Assembly: GCA_900012615.1 (NCBI GenBank)
Contig: LT009756.1
Location: 450,035-514,034 of the forward strand
Length of the DNA stretch: 64,000 nt
Direction: 5' to 3'
Source of the DNA: Agrobacterium genomosp. 13 str. CFBP 6927
GTDB taxonomy: Bacteria > Pseudomonadota > Alphaproteobacteria > Rhizobiales > Rhizobiaceae
Shown here: positions 26,612 to 35,286 of the stretch, piece after piece
Layout of the letters: each line of letters begins with the position of its first letter
Position numbering within the stretch: the first letter of the stretch is position 1
Position numbers and translations under genes: made by a program
The notes under the pieces: generated by a model
What the model was told of the DNA's origin: nothing
The model's database searches: none
Seen by the model: the letters and a program-made list of their open reading frames with translations, nothing else

Positions 26612-26935
26612 GACTTTGTATTACCGGTCGCAACGTTTCGGCTTCATGCCACTCGGTTCAGAAATGCTTAGTTTCGGAAACCAAACCCGTTGTGTGTGTG
26701 GGAAATCTCGCAGCGAAAAATTGCCCAATGATTAATTTGAACGTTAAGAAATACTGGAAAATACTTATAGTTAGTTTTGGATTTATATTATTGGTGAGTT
26801 TTCAATTTAAAAATATAGTTACCAAGTCATCAGTAAAGCTGGTAACTAAAGCGTTAAAACGCAAAAACCCCGCAGCCTTGGGCATGCGGGGTTAAAGAAC
26901 AGGGTTAAGCGGTGTCAGTTCGGCACAGATTGCCG
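26612..26935 (-). other. flaA promoter region and fliP 3' region
   Basis: No convincing gene. Bases 26730-26850 are strongly AT-rich, in contrast to the flanks, and should include the flaA promoter. On the - strand the block GCATGAAGC...CCGG just before the leader resembles the flaB and flaC regions. The fliP terminator occupies the distal end. Confidence 0.45.
26862..26893 (-). terminator. Rho-independent terminator after fliP
   Basis: The perfect 9-bp stem AACCCCGCA (26866-26874) / TGCGGGGTT (26885-26893) is followed on the - strand by TTTTGCGTTTT. It ends the flgB-to-fliP operon, 43 bases after the fliP stop. Confidence 0.9.
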
Positions 26936-27673
26936 TTAGTTGAACGATCTGACGAGGCTGCCGACAAGCAGGTTCCAGCCGTCGATCAGCACGAAAAACA
27001 GGATCTTGAACGGCAGCGAAATGGAGGTGGGCGGCAGCATCATCATGCCCATCGCCATGGTAATGGTGGCGACGATCAGATCGATGACCAGGAACGGCAG
27101 GATGATCAGGAAACCGATCTCGAAACCGCGCCGGATTTCCGACAGCATGAAGGCAGGAACCAGCACGCGGTAGTCGACGACATTGTTGGTCATCACTTCC
27201 TGTCCGCGCTCGCGGGCGATATCGACGAAGAGCTTCAGATCCTTGTCACGCGTATTGGCGTTCATGAAGGTGCGGAAGGGTTCGGCGATGCGCTCTACGG
27301 CCTGCTGTTCGTTGATCTGGTTCTGCAAAAGCGGCTGCACGCCGTCCGTCCAGGCTTTGTCGAAGGTCGGCGACATGACGTAGAAGGTCATGAACATCGC
27401 CATCGACAGCAGGATCATGTTGGACGGGGTCGATGCAAGCCCCATGCCTGAGCGCAGGATCGAAAAGGCGATCACGAAGCGCGGAAAGCTCGTGACCATG
27501 ATCAGAATGCCGGGCGCGACGGAGAGAACCGTCAGAAGACCGAAGGTACGGATGATCCATGCCGCGACGGATCCGTCTATCTGCGTATTGAACAGATCGG
27601 ACGGAAATTGCTGGGCATTGGCAAGGCCCGGCAAGGCGAGGAGGACGGCGATGGTAACAAGAAATCGAATCAT
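26936..27673 (-). CDS. fliP: Flagellar type III export gate protein FliP
   Basis: FliP forms the core of the export gate with FliQ and FliR in the MS-ring membrane patch. The 245-residue protein has a cleavable signal peptide (LLALPGLANA), then four membrane helices with the family signatures FVIAFSILRSGMGLASTPSN and FLIILPFLVIDLIVATITMAMGMMM near the end. Length is normal. It overlaps fliL by four bases and is the last gene of the operon. Confidence 0.96.
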   Translation of the reverse strand: MIRFLVTIAVLLALPGLANAQQFPSDLFNTQIDGSVAAWIIRTFGLLTVLSVAPGILIMVTSFPRFVIAFSILRSGMGLASTPSNMILLSMAMFMTFYVMSPTFDKAWTDGVQPLLQNQINEQQAVERIAEPFRTFMNANTRDKDLKLFVDIARERGQEVMTNNVVDYRVLVPAFMLSEIRRGFEIGFLIILPFLVIDLIVATITMAMGMMMLPPTSISLPFKILFFVLIDGWNLLVGSLVRSFN

Positions 27674-28176
27674 TCGATGACAAAGGTCCGGAACATGACC
27701 TTGGATACGCGCCCTTGAGAGCGCAGGTCAACTCGTTCCTGAATGTCATCCTTAAGATATTGAAAGCCACGCGGCCCTTCCAGCTGCTGAAGGGAGACGG
27801 TGCGGACATAGGCCATGATATCCTGATGGATATCCTCGGCGAGACCCACTTCCACCGGCCCCTTGAACATCAGCGCCACTTCAAGCCGCACCCAGTTCGT
27901 CGCAGGGTAGGCGAGGTTGGTGGTGATGGGGTCGAGCTGGACGATGCCGTTCGCCTCGGCGGAAATTTTTTCGATGCCTTCGGCGTCTTTGCCACCCTTT
28001 TCACCGGCAGCTTCCGGCGCTTTCGCGGCCGTCTCGGCGCCGGCGATCCTGGGGGCGATCATACCGCCCACAAGCCAGCCGCCGCCTGCGCCGAGCAATG
28101 TGAGGATAGCAACGCCGGCGATGGTCATGACCAGCGGGGAGGACTTTTTCTTGCTCTCAGCCTGTTCGTTTTCCAT
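27670..28176 (-). CDS. fliL: Flagellar basal-body-associated protein FliL
   Basis: FliL surrounds the stator units and supports motor torque. The 168-residue protein has a short cytoplasmic N-terminus rich in Lys and Ser, one membrane helix at about 17-37, an Ala/Glu-rich linker and a periplasmic FliL domain (DPITTNLAYPATNWVRLEVA ... RVSKVMFRTFVIE). This is the canonical FliL; a second FliL-like protein is encoded at 60183. It lies between flgH (28 bases) and fliP (overlap). Confidence 0.93.
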   Translation of the reverse strand: MENEQAESKKKSSPLVMTIAGVAILTLLGAGGGWLVGGMIAPRIAGAETAAKAPEAAGEKGGKDAEGIEKISAEANGIVQLDPITTNLAYPATNWVRLEVALMFKGPVEVGLAEDIHQDIMAYVRTVSLQQLEGPRGFQYLKDDIQERVDLRSQGRVSKVMFRTFVIE

Positions 28177-28204
28177 GGATCAGTCTCGTTCCCGCATGCC
28201 GGCG

Positions 28205-28924
28205 TCAGAGGGGCGAGAACAGGTCGACGACCTGCTGACCGACCGGCGGTTGCTGCACTTCCGTCAGACGGCCGCGACCGCCATAGGAGATGCGTGCTTC
28301 GGCGATGCGCTCGTAGGAGATCATGTTCTGCGCATCGACATCCTGCGGCCTGACGATACCGCCGACATTGAGGATGCGGATTTCGTGGTTGACGCGCACT
28401 TCCTGCGAACCGCTGATGATGAGGTTGCCGTTTTCGAGAATGCCGGTCACCACGGCGGCCACGAGGAGTGTCAGCTTTTCAGAACGCTTGGTCTTGCCCT
28501 TGGCCTGGGTGTCGGTATCGGAACCGTAATTGATGCTGGAATCGGCCTTCGGGTTCCAGCCAAGGATCTCCGCATTGGCCTTCCAGTTCAGGCCGCTGGA
28601 ATTCGTGCGGTTACGCTCCGTTTCATTGTCGAAATCGGCCTTGTCGTTGATCTGGATGTTGACGGTCAGGATGTCGCCGATATTCAGCGCGCGCAGATCC
28701 TTGAACAGTGCTCCCTGGCTGTCGCTCCACAGCGAATAGCCGCTGGCCATATGTTTCGGCTGCTTGGGATACATGCCCATCTGCGGCGTCTGGCTGAATT
28801 GCAGGCCGCTGCCGATCGGGCTCATCGCGGGCGCATTGCCGATTTCCTTCAGGGTCTGGTTGTTCTGGCAGCCGGCCAGCAGAGCGAGCGGCAGGAGGAG
28901 GGCCGGAAGACGACGCGTGCTCAT
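28205..28924 (-). CDS. flgH: Flagellar L-ring lipoprotein FlgH
   Basis: FlgH assembles the L-ring in the outer membrane around the rod. The 239-residue protein has a lipoprotein signal peptide with lipobox LLAGC (lipidated C19), then the family blocks YSLWSDSQGALFKDLRALNI, GDILTVNIQI and a C-terminal region with SGSQEVRVNHEIRILNVGGI and RPQDVDAQNMI. It overlaps motE by four bases, so the two are translated together. Confidence 0.96.
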   Translation of the reverse strand: MSTRRLPALLLPLALLAGCQNNQTLKEIGNAPAMSPIGSGLQFSQTPQMGMYPKQPKHMASGYSLWSDSQGALFKDLRALNIGDILTVNIQINDKADFDNETERNRTNSSGLNWKANAEILGWNPKADSSINYGSDTDTQAKGKTKRSEKLTLLVAAVVTGILENGNLIISGSQEVRVNHEIRILNVGGIVRPQDVDAQNMISYERIAEARISYGGRGRLTEVQQPPVGQQVVDLFSPL

Positions 28925-29457
28925 GAAGGATCCTTCGAAGTGTTTTTGTCAGTTGCCTGCGACATGATGCCGGCGACGGTTGCGGCTTTCTGCGCATCCA
29001 TTTCGCTGAGGATGAGACCGGATTGGCGCGGCGGCAGCTGCATGATGATGGCGGCGGCAATCTCCACATGCATCTTTTCAAGCTGCGGTGCGGCGGCGTC
29101 CGGCTTCATCGTCTTGTAGACATCGACGAGATTGGCTTTCGCCTGAGCGAGGAAATGCTCGCGGCGGGCCAGCCAGTCCTCATATTCCGCCTTGCGGTCT
29201 TCCAGCACGGAGATGCGCTCGTTGACGTCGGCCTGAAGCTTTTCAAGCTCCTGCTTCTGCATCAGGTAACGCTGGTCGCGGGCGGCATCGGCAATGTTGG
29301 TGCAGAATTTCTGGATTTCATCCTGCGTACTGAGTTCCGACACCACGTTCTGCTGGCTTTCCGCGCCGGCGGCCGGCAGCAGGAATAGCAGCGATGCCAC
29401 CGCTGCGAAGCGGGCAAGGCCATTCGAGAAATGGTTTTTCTTCAGACTTTTCATCAT
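28921..29457 (-). CDS. motE: Periplasmic motility chaperone MotE
   Basis: In Sinorhizobium meliloti MotE is a periplasmic chaperone needed for folding of MotC. The 178-residue protein has a signal peptide (LLFLLPAAGA, cleavage near residue 33), a long coiled coil at about 60-125 (EKLQADVNERISVLEDRKAE), and a C-terminal domain of the MgtE-N-like type (AAIIMQLPPRQSGLILSEMD). It overlaps flgI and flgH by four bases each. MotC is encoded elsewhere in the window (45981). Confidence 0.88.
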   Translation of the reverse strand: MMKSLKKNHFSNGLARFAAVASLLFLLPAAGAESQQNVVSELSTQDEIQKFCTNIADAARDQRYLMQKQELEKLQADVNERISVLEDRKAEYEDWLARREHFLAQAKANLVDVYKTMKPDAAAPQLEKMHVEIAAAIIMQLPPRQSGLILSEMDAQKAATVAGIMSQATDKNTSKDPS

Positions 29458-30575
29458 TGCAGCACAAGCTCCGCCTGAAGGGCGCCGGCGGATTTGATGC
29501 CTTGCAGAATGGCAATGATGCCATCCGCCTTGAGCCCGATGCTGTTGAGACCGGCAACCAGCGTGCGAAGGTCAGGGCCTTCGACGATGGCGACCTTGCT
29601 GCCTTCCTGCATTGCCATGATATCCGTCTGCGGCTGCACGGCCGTCTGGCCACGCGAGAATGGCGCCGGCTGGATGACCTGCGGCGATTCGGTCACCTGC
29701 ACGGTCAGCGTTCCATAGCTTACGGCGACGCGGGAGATGCGCACATCCGCACCGATGACGATCGTGCCCGTACGCTCGTTGATCACGACCTTTGCCGGCG
29801 TGTCCGTCTCGACCGTCAGGTTCTCGATTTCCGCCATCAGGCGGGTCAGATCGGCGGTGCGGGGCTTCTGCACCGCGATTTCCTGCGAATCGCGCGGCTC
29901 GGCGATCGGATCGCCGTAGCGGGCGCGCGCAAAGGCGTTGACGACATCGGCGACCCTGACCGCGGTCGAAAAATCGGGATTGCGCAGCTGAAGGACGAGA
30001 TTGACCGAATCCTTGAACTTGGACGGCAGCTCACGCTCGATGATCGCGCCGTTCGGCACGCGTGCGGAGGTCGTCACGCCCTGCGTCAGCGTCGCAGCGT
30101 CGCCCTGGGCCGAAAAGCCGTTGACGATCAGCGCACCCTGCGCGACCGCATAGATCTGCCCGTCAGCACCGGAGAGCGAGGTCATGATGAGTGTTCCGCC
30201 GCGCAGCGAGTTTGCGTCGCCCAGCGAACTGACCGTCACGTCGACGCGGCTGCCGGGGCTGGCGAAGGGCGGCAGATTGGCCGTCACCATCACCGCGGCG
30301 ATGTTCTTGGCGTTTGACTGGCCGCCCTGCGTGGTGATGCCGAGATTCTGCAGCATCGCGCGCATGGATTGCTCCGTAAACGGCGAGGACCGCAGGCTGT
30401 CGCCCGTGCCCTGCAAACCGACGACGAGACCATATCCGATCAGCTGGTTGTCCCGTCCGGCCTGCAGCGATGCGATATCCTTGATGCGGGACGTATCGGC
30501 ATGGGCTGCGGGCATGGAAAGGAACGGCTGGGCTGAAAACAGAATGGCCGCGGCTATGATACGAAGCACTCTCAT
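29454..30575 (-). CDS. flgI: Flagellar P-ring protein FlgI
   Basis: FlgI forms the P-ring in the peptidoglycan layer. From ATG 30575 the protein has 373 residues, the usual length, with a signal peptide ending AHA near residue 27, then RIKDIASLQAGRDNQLIGYG, the SSFTEQ-like region and the conserved C-terminal half (IIAILQGIKSAGALQAELVLQ). The frame is open upstream as far as 31022, but that part lies across flgA and does not resemble FlgI. The ATG overlaps the flgA stop by four bases. Confidence 0.96.
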   Translation of the reverse strand: MRVLRIIAAAILFSAQPFLSMPAAHADTSRIKDIASLQAGRDNQLIGYGLVVGLQGTGDSLRSSPFTEQSMRAMLQNLGITTQGGQSNAKNIAAVMVTANLPPFASPGSRVDVTVSSLGDANSLRGGTLIMTSLSGADGQIYAVAQGALIVNGFSAQGDAATLTQGVTTSARVPNGAIIERELPSKFKDSVNLVLQLRNPDFSTAVRVADVVNAFARARYGDPIAEPRDSQEIAVQKPRTADLTRLMAEIENLTVETDTPAKVVINERTGTIVIGADVRISRVAVSYGTLTVQVTESPQVIQPAPFSRGQTAVQPQTDIMAMQEGSKVAIVEGPDLRTLVAGLNSIGLKADGIIAILQGIKSAGALQAELVLQ

Positions 30576-31072
30576 TTCGCCATCACCTGAATGGTTCCGT
30601 CCTTCATGACCGTGCCACTGACCATCACGCCGGAATCGATGTTGCGCACGCGCACGACCTCGCCGAGCGATCCATCGGTCATCGGCGTTCCCGAAGCCAT
30701 CAGCGTCATGTTGCCGATGGTGAAGACGAGCTTGACGCTGGTGCCGCGCACGACGAGCGAGGGTTCGCGCAGGGCCGCGACGGGAATGGTGCGGCCGGGA
30801 AGCAGGGTCTGCTTGGAGATCATGCCTTCGACTTCGCTGATGTCGCTGGCATAGCCCGAGGAAATATTGGGGTTGGTCACTTCCACCGGCTTCACCTGTT
30901 CGGGCGTGATCGTCTCGCCCGGATAGATGGTACGTGTGGGAACCAGCGCCATCGGCGCCTGGGCCAGAGCCGGCATCGATGCGGGCGCAAAAACCCCCAG
31001 TGAAAAGGCAGACGCCAGGCACATACGGACGAGCGCCGTTCTGTAGCTGCTATTGTTCCGGCCAAACCTCAT
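30572..31072 (-). CDS. flgA: Flagellar P-ring assembly chaperone FlgA
   Basis: FlgA is a periplasmic chaperone for P-ring formation. The 166-residue protein has a signal peptide ending near ALAQA (residue 39), a SAF-like region (TIYPGETITPEQVKPVEV) and the family's C-terminal part (VVRGTSVKLVFTIGNMTLMA ... VRVRNIDSGVMVSGTVMKDG). It is shorter than enterobacterial FlgA, as is usual in alphaproteobacteria. It lies 20 bases after flgG. Confidence 0.92.
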   Translation of the reverse strand: MRFGRNNSSYRTALVRMCLASAFSLGVFAPASMPALAQAPMALVPTRTIYPGETITPEQVKPVEVTNPNISSGYASDISEVEGMISKQTLLPGRTIPVAALREPSLVVRGTSVKLVFTIGNMTLMASGTPMTDGSLGEVVRVRNIDSGVMVSGTVMKDGTIQVMAK

Positions 31073-31092
31073 GTTCGCCTGCCTTTCCGTTC

Positions 31093-31881
31093 TTACTTCA
31101 GGTTCTTGCTGACAATCGAAGCCATTTCGTCAGCGGTGGTGATGACCTTGGAATTCATCTCATAGGCGCGTTGCGCCGTGATCAGGTCGGTGATTTCCTT
31201 GACGGCGTCGACGTTCGAGCCTTCGAGGTAGGATTGCTTGATGTAGCCGTAGCTCGGATCGTCAGGCACGCCGATGACCGCGTCGCCGGAAGCCGGCGTC
31301 TGGGCAAAGAGGTTGTCGCCGAGTGGCTTCAGACCCGCTTCGTTGGCGAAGTTGGCGATGGTGAGCTGGCCGAGTTCGGTGAATTCAGCGGCATTGCCGA
31401 TACGGGCCGTCACCTGACCCGTGCGGGTAACGGTGATGTCCTGCGCGTCGGTCGGGATATTGATGTTGGGAATGACGTTATAGCCATCGACCGTCACGAG
31501 ATTGCCATCGGCATTCTTGTTGAAGGCGCCGGCGCGGCTGTAGAGCGTCGAACCGTCGGCCGCCTCGATCTGGAACCAGCCCTGTCCGATGATCGCCACG
31601 TCAAGCTTGTTGCCGGTCTCGATCAGGTTGCCCTGGGTGTGGATGTTGCGCACGGCCGAAGTCTGCACGCCGAGGCCGATATTGGCGCCTTCCGGCACGA
31701 TCGCCTGGTTGGCGCGGTTCGGCACGCCCTGCATGCGCTCGGTCTGGTAGAGCAGATCGGTGAACTCCGCACGCGCGCGCTTGTAGCCGGTGGTGTTGAT
31801 GTTGGCGATGTTGTTGGCGATGACTTCCAGATTGGTCTGCTGGGCGTCCATACCGGTGGCAGCGATGGCAAGAGCTCTCAT
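31093..31881 (-). CDS. flgG: Flagellar distal rod protein FlgG
   Basis: FlgG builds the distal rod that crosses the periplasm. The 262-residue protein has the axial-protein N-terminus ([30 protein letters not shown]), the GYKRARAEF motif, a central domain, and the C-terminal coiled segment ([20 protein letters not shown] ... [13 protein letters not shown]). Length matches FlgG rather than FlgF. It lies between fliE (18 bases) and flgA. Confidence 0.97.
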   Translation of the reverse strand: MRALAIAATGMDAQQTNLEVIANNIANINTTGYKRARAEFTDLLYQTERMQGVPNRANQAIVPEGANIGLGVQTSAVRNIHTQGNLIETGNKLDVAIIGQGWFQIEAADGSTLYSRAGAFNKNADGNLVTVDGYNVIPNINIPTDAQDITVTRTGQVTARIGNAAEFTELGQLTIANFANEAGLKPLGDNLFAQTPASGDAVIGVPDDPSYGYIKQSYLEGSNVDAVKEITDLITAQRAYEMNSKVITTADEMASIVSKNLK

Positions 31882-31899
31882 GTCAATATTCCTGCTGGG

Positions 31900-32235
31900 C
31901 TAGATCTGCATCTTGGTAATGTCGAGATAGGCCGACACGATCTTGTCGCGCAGCGCGATGGCGGTCTGCAGCGACTGCTCGGCCGAAAGCACGGCATCGA
32001 CCACTTCGCGCGTATTCGCCTTGCCCTGAATGCCTTCGAAGGAGGCAACTTCGGCTTTCTTCAGGTTGTTCATCGCATCGATCGATACGTTGCCGAGAAC
32101 GCTTGCGAAGCTTGCACCCGTCTGCTGGGCGGGCGTCGTCTGCTGGCTGCCGAAAACGCTTTCCGTCAGCGAGGAAACGCCGCTTGCGCCGCGCGCGAGC
32201 GAAAGGGAGCTGAGTTGCTTGATGCCGTCGATCAT
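31900..32235 (-). CDS. fliE: Flagellar hook-basal body complex protein FliE
   Basis: FliE joins the MS-ring and export gate to the rod. The 111-residue protein has the typical C-terminal half: [21 protein letters not shown], then [28 protein letters not shown]. It overlaps flgC by four bases. There is no signal peptide, as expected for a substrate of the flagellar exporter. Confidence 0.93.
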   Translation of the reverse strand: MIDGIKQLSSLSLARGASGVSSLTESVFGSQQTTPAQQTGASFASVLGNVSIDAMNNLKKAEVASFEGIQGKANTREVVDAVLSAEQSLQTAIALRDKIVSAYLDITKMQI

Positions 32236-32651
32236 TGCGATGCCTTCAGAAGGTCGATGGTGGAAGCGACGAGGTCGCGTGTCTGGCGGATGACCTGAAG
32301 ATTGGCGTCGTAGCTGCGGTTGGCTTCGCGCATGTCTGCCATTTCGATCAGGATGTTGACGTTCGGCATCTTCACCATGCCGTTGGTGTCGGCGGCCGGG
32401 TTGCCGGGGTCGTATTCGTTGACGAAGTCACCCCGGTCGACGCCGAGCTTCTTCACCGTCACGCGTTCCACGCCGCTGGCGCGGTCGAGCTCCGAGCCGA
32501 AGGTGACAGTCTTGCGGCGATAGGGGTCGGCGCCCGGGGTGTCGCCGGTCGATCTGGCGTTGGCGATGTTTTCGGACACGATGCGCAGTCGTGTGGACTG
32601 CACTTCCAGGCCGCTGCCCGCGATCTTGCTCGCCGCACTCAAGGGATCCAT
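32232..32651 (-). CDS. flgC: Flagellar proximal rod protein FlgC
   Basis: FlgC is part of the proximal rod. The 139-residue protein has the axial N-terminus ([27 protein letters not shown]), the [10 protein letters not shown] block, and the C-terminal [20 protein letters not shown]. It lies 3 bases after flgB and overlaps fliE by four bases. Confidence 0.96.
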   Translation of the reverse strand: MDPLSAASKIAGSGLEVQSTRLRIVSENIANARSTGDTPGADPYRRKTVTFGSELDRASGVERVTVKKLGVDRGDFVNEYDPGNPAADTNGMVKMPNVNILIEMADMREANRSYDANLQVIRQTRDLVASTIDLLKASQ

Positions 32652-32654
32652 GGC

Positions 32655-33047
32655 TTACCTCTTTACCGTCATCAGCATCATGCGATGGAAGGATTTGACG
32701 AGATTGGCGTTCAGGTCGTACTGCCGCTTGATCTCGCCGGTCTTGGTCATTTCTTCCGCAAGCGCGACCGAATTGCCCGATTCCTGCATGCCGATCTCGT
32801 TATTGACCGGGTTGTCGCGCAGAGCGATGTTTTCGCTAAGGGCGCTTGCCCCGAAATGGGCGGGATGGGTTTTCGCCATGCCGACCTGCTGGTCGGTGGC
32901 CTGCATCACGGCTTCAAAAGGGCTGACATCCTTGGCGCGGAACTTCGGTGTGTTGGCGTTGGCGATGTTGGTCGCCACGACTTCCTGCCGCACGCTCAGC
33001 CATTCCGCTTGGCGGGATGCCAGATCGAACAGTTGAATCGGTTGCAT
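32655..33047 (-). CDS. flgB: Flagellar proximal rod protein FlgB
   Basis: FlgB is part of the proximal rod. The 130-residue protein begins MQPIQLFDLASRQAEWLSVR and shows the axial motif VVATNIANANTPKFRAKDV. An ATG at 33059 would add four residues, but GGAG lies six bases before the ATG at 33047, which therefore looks like the real start. It is the first gene of the long operon ending with fliP; its promoter should lie in 33048-33160. Confidence 0.94.
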   Translation of the reverse strand: MQPIQLFDLASRQAEWLSVRQEVVATNIANANTPKFRAKDVSPFEAVMQATDQQVGMAKTHPAHFGASALSENIALRDNPVNNEIGMQESGNSVALAEEMTKTGEIKRQYDLNANLVKSFHRMMLMTVKR

Positions 33048-33161
33048 AGACTTCTCCATCTCGTATGGCCCGAACCTACGGCGCTAATCTTGCGTCAGAC
33101 TTGCGGGGAGGGCGAAGATGCGGAGAAGGGAGAATGTGATCTCCCGGGCTGTCGTGGAAAC

Positions 33162-33191
33162 AAAAAAAGCGCGCCGGCAGATGCGGCGCGC
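33162..33191 (-). terminator. Rho-independent terminator between the fliI operon and flgB
   Basis: The perfect 8-bp GC stem GCGCGCCG (33169-33176) / CGGCGCGC (33184-33191) is followed on the - strand by seven T. It lies 110 bases after the last gene of the fliI operon and shows that flgB has its own promoter. Confidence 0.9.
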
Positions 33192-33212
33192 CTTGAGTAT
33201 CAAAACCTCTCC

Positions 33213-33240
33213 GTCATGCCGGACTAAATCCGGCATCCAG
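33213..33240. repeat. Short palindromic intergenic element
   Basis: CGTC followed by ATGCCGGA (33216-33223), a five-base loop, TCCGGCAT (33229-33236) and CCAGC resembles the small mobile palindromes (GTCATNCCGG...CCGGNATCCAGC) found between genes in many proteobacteria. One copy is seen in this window. Confidence 0.5.
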
Positions 33241-33301
33241 CCCGGTGTGCGGATGCTGAATCATTGCCAAATCTGACAGCAATACGGGCTGAATGATTTG
33301 A

Positions 33302-33865
33302 CTACTTCTCGGGATGATAGGTCTTCCCGGAAGAGGTCTCTATCAGCCATTGGCCACCGCGCTGCTCGATCTTCGTCAGGCGCGCATTGTCGGGCAATGT
33401 GGAGCCGACCCGCACCACATACATGCCCGATCCGTCTTCGATCAATGCGCGGCCGTTGGAAACATGCAGCAGGCGGAAGGAGGTCTGGCCGGGGAAGGGC
33501 TGGTCTTCAAGCCCGGCTGCAAGGTCGTTCTGTTTTTCCTTGCCGTTTCCGCTGACGGTCGCCGTTGTCAGCATATCCGGCAATTCCGCCGGTGGCGGCA
33601 TGTCTTCCTTGTTGCGGTTGGTCATGGCCATGGGCGAAACACTGAAGACTTCACGCGGGCCGGTATGGGGCAGGTCGCGCGTGCGATCGCCGCCTGCCAC
33701 CTTTATTCCGAACTTGTCCTCGTTGAAGAACACATACCACGGAAAGAAGGCCGCAGCGGCGGCAAGCCCTATTCCCGTCCACGCCAGAATACGGTCGAGC
33801 GTGAAAAAAGGAGGCTGCGGCCGCGCATCCCCGACATCGCCATTGTCGATCTGATTCTTTTTCAC
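33302..33865 (-). CDS. Membrane-anchored protein of the fliI operon, function unknown
   Basis: The 187-residue protein has a short cytoplasmic N-terminus, one membrane helix at about 27-46 (ILAWTGIGLAAAAAFFPWYV), and a periplasmic part. Its last 60 residues (HVSNGRALIEDGSGMYVVRV ... KIEQRGGQWLIETSSGKTY) look like a small beta-rich domain. It follows fliI by three bases and is the last gene before a terminator. Its place in a flagellar operon suggests a role in motility; I do not recognise a named family. Confidence 0.8.
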   Translation of the reverse strand: MKKNQIDNGDVGDARPQPPFFTLDRILAWTGIGLAAAAAFFPWYVFFNEDKFGIKVAGGDRTRDLPHTGPREVFSVSPMAMTNRNKEDMPPPAELPDMLTTATVSGNGKEKQNDLAAGLEDQPFPGQTSFRLLHVSNGRALIEDGSGMYVVRVGSTLPDNARLTKIEQRGGQWLIETSSGKTYHPEK

Positions 33866-33868
33866 GGA

Positions 33869-35275
33869 TCAGCCTCTCATTCTCGGGTTTACCTGCGGCT
33901 GATTATTTTGCACTCCGCCACGCAGCGCAGTCGCCAGATCGGCATAGGCGTCCTGCGCCGCCGGTTCGTTCGGAAGCTGTTTCAGCGTTTCATAGATGAT
34001 CGGAACCTGCTTTACCGCCATGTCGAGATCGGGGTCGGTCCCTGGACGATAGCCGCCGATCAGCCGCAGATCCCGCGTTTCCTCAAAGCGGTGCACCAGC
34101 GCCTTGAGGCGCGAGACCAGCTTTTCCTGATCCGGCGTCCAGGCCTTCTTGGCCAGACGCGAGATCGAAGCGAGCGGATTGATCGGCGGATAGCGGCCTT
34201 CTTCGGCGAGGCTGCGATCCAGCACGATATGGCCGTCGAGAATACCGCGGGTCGAATCGGCAATCGGATCGTTGTGGTTGTCGCCGTCGACCAGAATGGA
34301 GACGATGGCGGTGATGGTGCCGGTGCCTTCGGCGCCGGGTCCGGCCCGCTCGAGAAGGCGCGGCAATTCGGTAAAGACCGAGGCTGGGTAACCGCGCGCC
34401 ACTGGCGGCTCGCCCGAAGCGACCGCCACTTCTCGGATCGCATGGGCGAAACGGGTGACGCTGTCGATGATAAGAAGGACGTTGTCGCCCTGGTCGCGGA
34501 AATGTTCGGCGATGGTGACGGCGGAAAGCGGGGCCATCTTGCGCAGCATCGGGCTTTCATCGCTGGTTGCGACGACGGCGATGGATTTGCCCATGTTTTC
34601 GCCCATCGTGTCTTCGATGAATTCCCGTACTTCGCGGCCGCGCTCGCCCACCAGCCCGATGACGACCTTGTCGAAGGCGTCGGCCTTAGCGAGCATCGAC
34701 AGCAGCGTGGATTTACCCACACCCGAACCGGCGAAAATGCCGAGGCGCTGACCGAGGCACAGGGGCGAGAATATATCGATCGCCCGCACGCCGGTTTTAA
34801 AGGGCGTTTCCACGCGCTTGCGCGTCATCGAAGGCGGCGCGTTGTTGGAAATCGAACGACGCTCGGTGCCAGAAGCAAGCGGGCCTTTACCGTCGATGGG
34901 TTCGCCAAGCGCATTGATGGTGCGCCCGCACCAGCTGTCGTCAGGCGCGACGCGGAAGGCGCCCTTGCGAATGACGGTGTCGTGGATGCCGATCGGTTCG
35001 CCCGGTTCGATCGGGCAGACATAGCAGATGTCCGGTTCCACGCGCACCACTTCGCCGAGATGAATGCCGGTCGCGCTGCGATGGGCGACGAATTCGCCAA
35101 GCCTCACATGCCGTGAAAGGCCGGAAACCGTATAGTGTCCGGCGGCGATGGTGCGGACATGACCGCCCGGCGACACGGAAAACTCCGGATCGGCATAGTG
35201 CCCGGCAAGGCTTGCCAGCTGGGCGAGCTTCGGAGAGATCGCGTGGGCCGAGAGCATGGATTCCGGCATTGTCAT
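33869..35275 (-). CDS. fliI: Flagellum-specific ATPase FliI
   Basis: FliI is the ATPase of the flagellar exporter and forms a hexamer below the gate with FliH and FliJ. The 468-residue protein has the F1-like core: Walker A GIFAGSGVGKSTLLS, VIGLVGERGREVREF, Walker B VLLIIDSVTRFAHA, and PPVARGYPASVFTELPRLLE. ATG 35275 is preceded by GAGGAA; a GTG just upstream overlaps that site. No typical fliH or fliJ lies beside it, though diverged candidates occur at 44054 and 58695. Confidence 0.96.
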   Translation of the reverse strand: MTMPESMLSAHAISPKLAQLASLAGHYADPEFSVSPGGHVRTIAAGHYTVSGLSRHVRLGEFVAHRSATGIHLGEVVRVEPDICYVCPIEPGEPIGIHDTVIRKGAFRVAPDDSWCGRTINALGEPIDGKGPLASGTERRSISNNAPPSMTRKRVETPFKTGVRAIDIFSPLCLGQRLGIFAGSGVGKSTLLSMLAKADAFDKVVIGLVGERGREVREFIEDTMGENMGKSIAVVATSDESPMLRKMAPLSAVTIAEHFRDQGDNVLLIIDSVTRFAHAIREVAVASGEPPVARGYPASVFTELPRLLERAGPGAEGTGTITAIVSILVDGDNHNDPIADSTRGILDGHIVLDRSLAEEGRYPPINPLASISRLAKKAWTPDQEKLVSRLKALVHRFEETRDLRLIGGYRPGTDPDLDMAVKQVPIIYETLKQLPNEPAAQDAYADLATALRGGVQNNQPQVNPRMRG

Positions 35276-35286
35276 CACTCAGTTCC

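Noticed and set aside
26542-26895. 117-codon + strand frame with hydrophobic stretch
   Set aside because: It starts inside flaA, crosses the flaA leader and the fliP terminator, and has no ribosome-binding site; the hydrophobic part comes from AT-rich DNA.
30576-31022. N-terminal extension of flgI by about 149 codons
   Set aside because: It reads through flgA in another frame and looks unlike FlgI; the ATG at 30575 gives a normal signal peptide and length.
33314-35116. Open frame of 600 codons on the + strand
   Set aside because: Antisense to fliI and its neighbour; composition is that of a shadow frame.
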